NCBI GenBank assembly: GCA_964431545.1
Contig: CAYSLC010000095.1
Coordinates: forward strand, 1-19,949
Source of the DNA: CAYSLC01 sp964431545
GTDB lineage: Bacteria; Desulfobacterota; Desulfobacteria; Desulfobacterales; JAABSP01
Direction of reading: 5' to 3'
Length of the DNA: 19,949 nt
Made by a program: the position numbers and the translations under genes. Below the pieces are notes generated by a model, which made no database searches, was not told where the DNA came from, and was given only the letters and a program-made list of their open reading frames with translations. Positions 19,847 through 19,949 of this stretch are shown piece by piece; position 1 is the stretch's first letter, and each line of letters starts with the position of its first letter.

Positions 19847-19949
19847 CCCGTTCTCCATGGCGTCTAAAGGGGATAGCGGACGCGATTGGGGGTACCTTCA
19901 CCCCTTACCAGATATCCTCCCGCTTGAAAAGGGGCGGCCGATTTTGCCC
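19847..19949. other. Right edge, upstream of the fusion gene
   Basis: About 100 bases at the window edge should hold the promoter region of the minus-strand fusion gene. I see no convincing -35/-10 pair. A CCCCTT/AAGGGG inverted repeat (19901-19906, 19929-19934) is too weak to interpret. Confidence 0.3.

Noticed and set aside
17357..19867. 836-residue plus-strand open frame opposite the fusion gene
   Set aside because: It is rich in Gly, Arg, Pro, His and Asp with no domain resemblance, an antisense artefact of high GC content.

Overview
The window is a GC-rich bacterial chromosome segment from a Gram-negative organism. It carries a complete outer-membrane lipid transport (Mla) operon, a Bacillus-FadN-like beta-oxidation operon and a myxobacterial-type secreted metalloprotease. 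This mix suggests a Desulfobacterota or other deltaproteobacterial lineage. That is inference from gene content; no rRNA or other taxonomic marker is present.

Left part (1-1900): a small conserved-looking protein of unknown function lies directly before a DusB-type tRNA-dihydrouridine synthase. The dus gene runs tail-to-tail into queF on the other strand, with a 35-bp overlap, so two tRNA-modification genes converge. The queF start faces the Mla operon across a short intergenic region in which the two promoters share one -10 element on opposite strands.

Middle left (2001-7408): mlaE-mlaF-mlaD-mlaC-mlaA form a tight operon: inner-membrane permease, ATPase, MCE substrate-binding protein, periplasmic carrier and outer-membrane component. 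A predicted exported zinc metalloprotease follows closely. There is no mlaB. The MlaF ATPase instead carries a C-terminal degenerate GGDEF domain that has lost the catalytic signature but keeps an RxxD sequence at the c-di-GMP inhibitory-site position. This is the clearest candidate for an undescribed regulatory link, namely second-messenger control of phospholipid transport.

Centre (7409-11365): a promoter overlapped by a 20-bp perfect palindrome, matching the FadR-type operator known from Bacillus, drives fadN-fadA (hydroxyacyl-CoA dehydrogenase/enoyl-CoA hydratase plus thiolase). The operon ends in a strong intrinsic terminator.

Right part (11365-19949): this part looks like accessory DNA. 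On the minus strand, a 907-residue protein joins a class III nucleotide cyclase domain to a DHH-like region whose motifs are in unusual order. It is followed by a small helical protein and a minimal nucleotidyltransferase. On the plus strand are a VapBC toxin-antitoxin pair with a probable operator, and a DUF4143-type AAA ATPase preceded by a 37-bp palindrome. The last gene, on the minus strand, is a continuous fusion of a class III cyclase-like domain, a CYTH domain and an inosine/uridine nucleoside hydrolase. The window therefore holds two separate proteins that join a cyclase domain to a putative nucleotide- or phosphoester-cleaving domain, plus a third protein (MlaF) with a relic cyclase-fold domain. 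I saw no tRNA, rRNA, CRISPR array or transposase.
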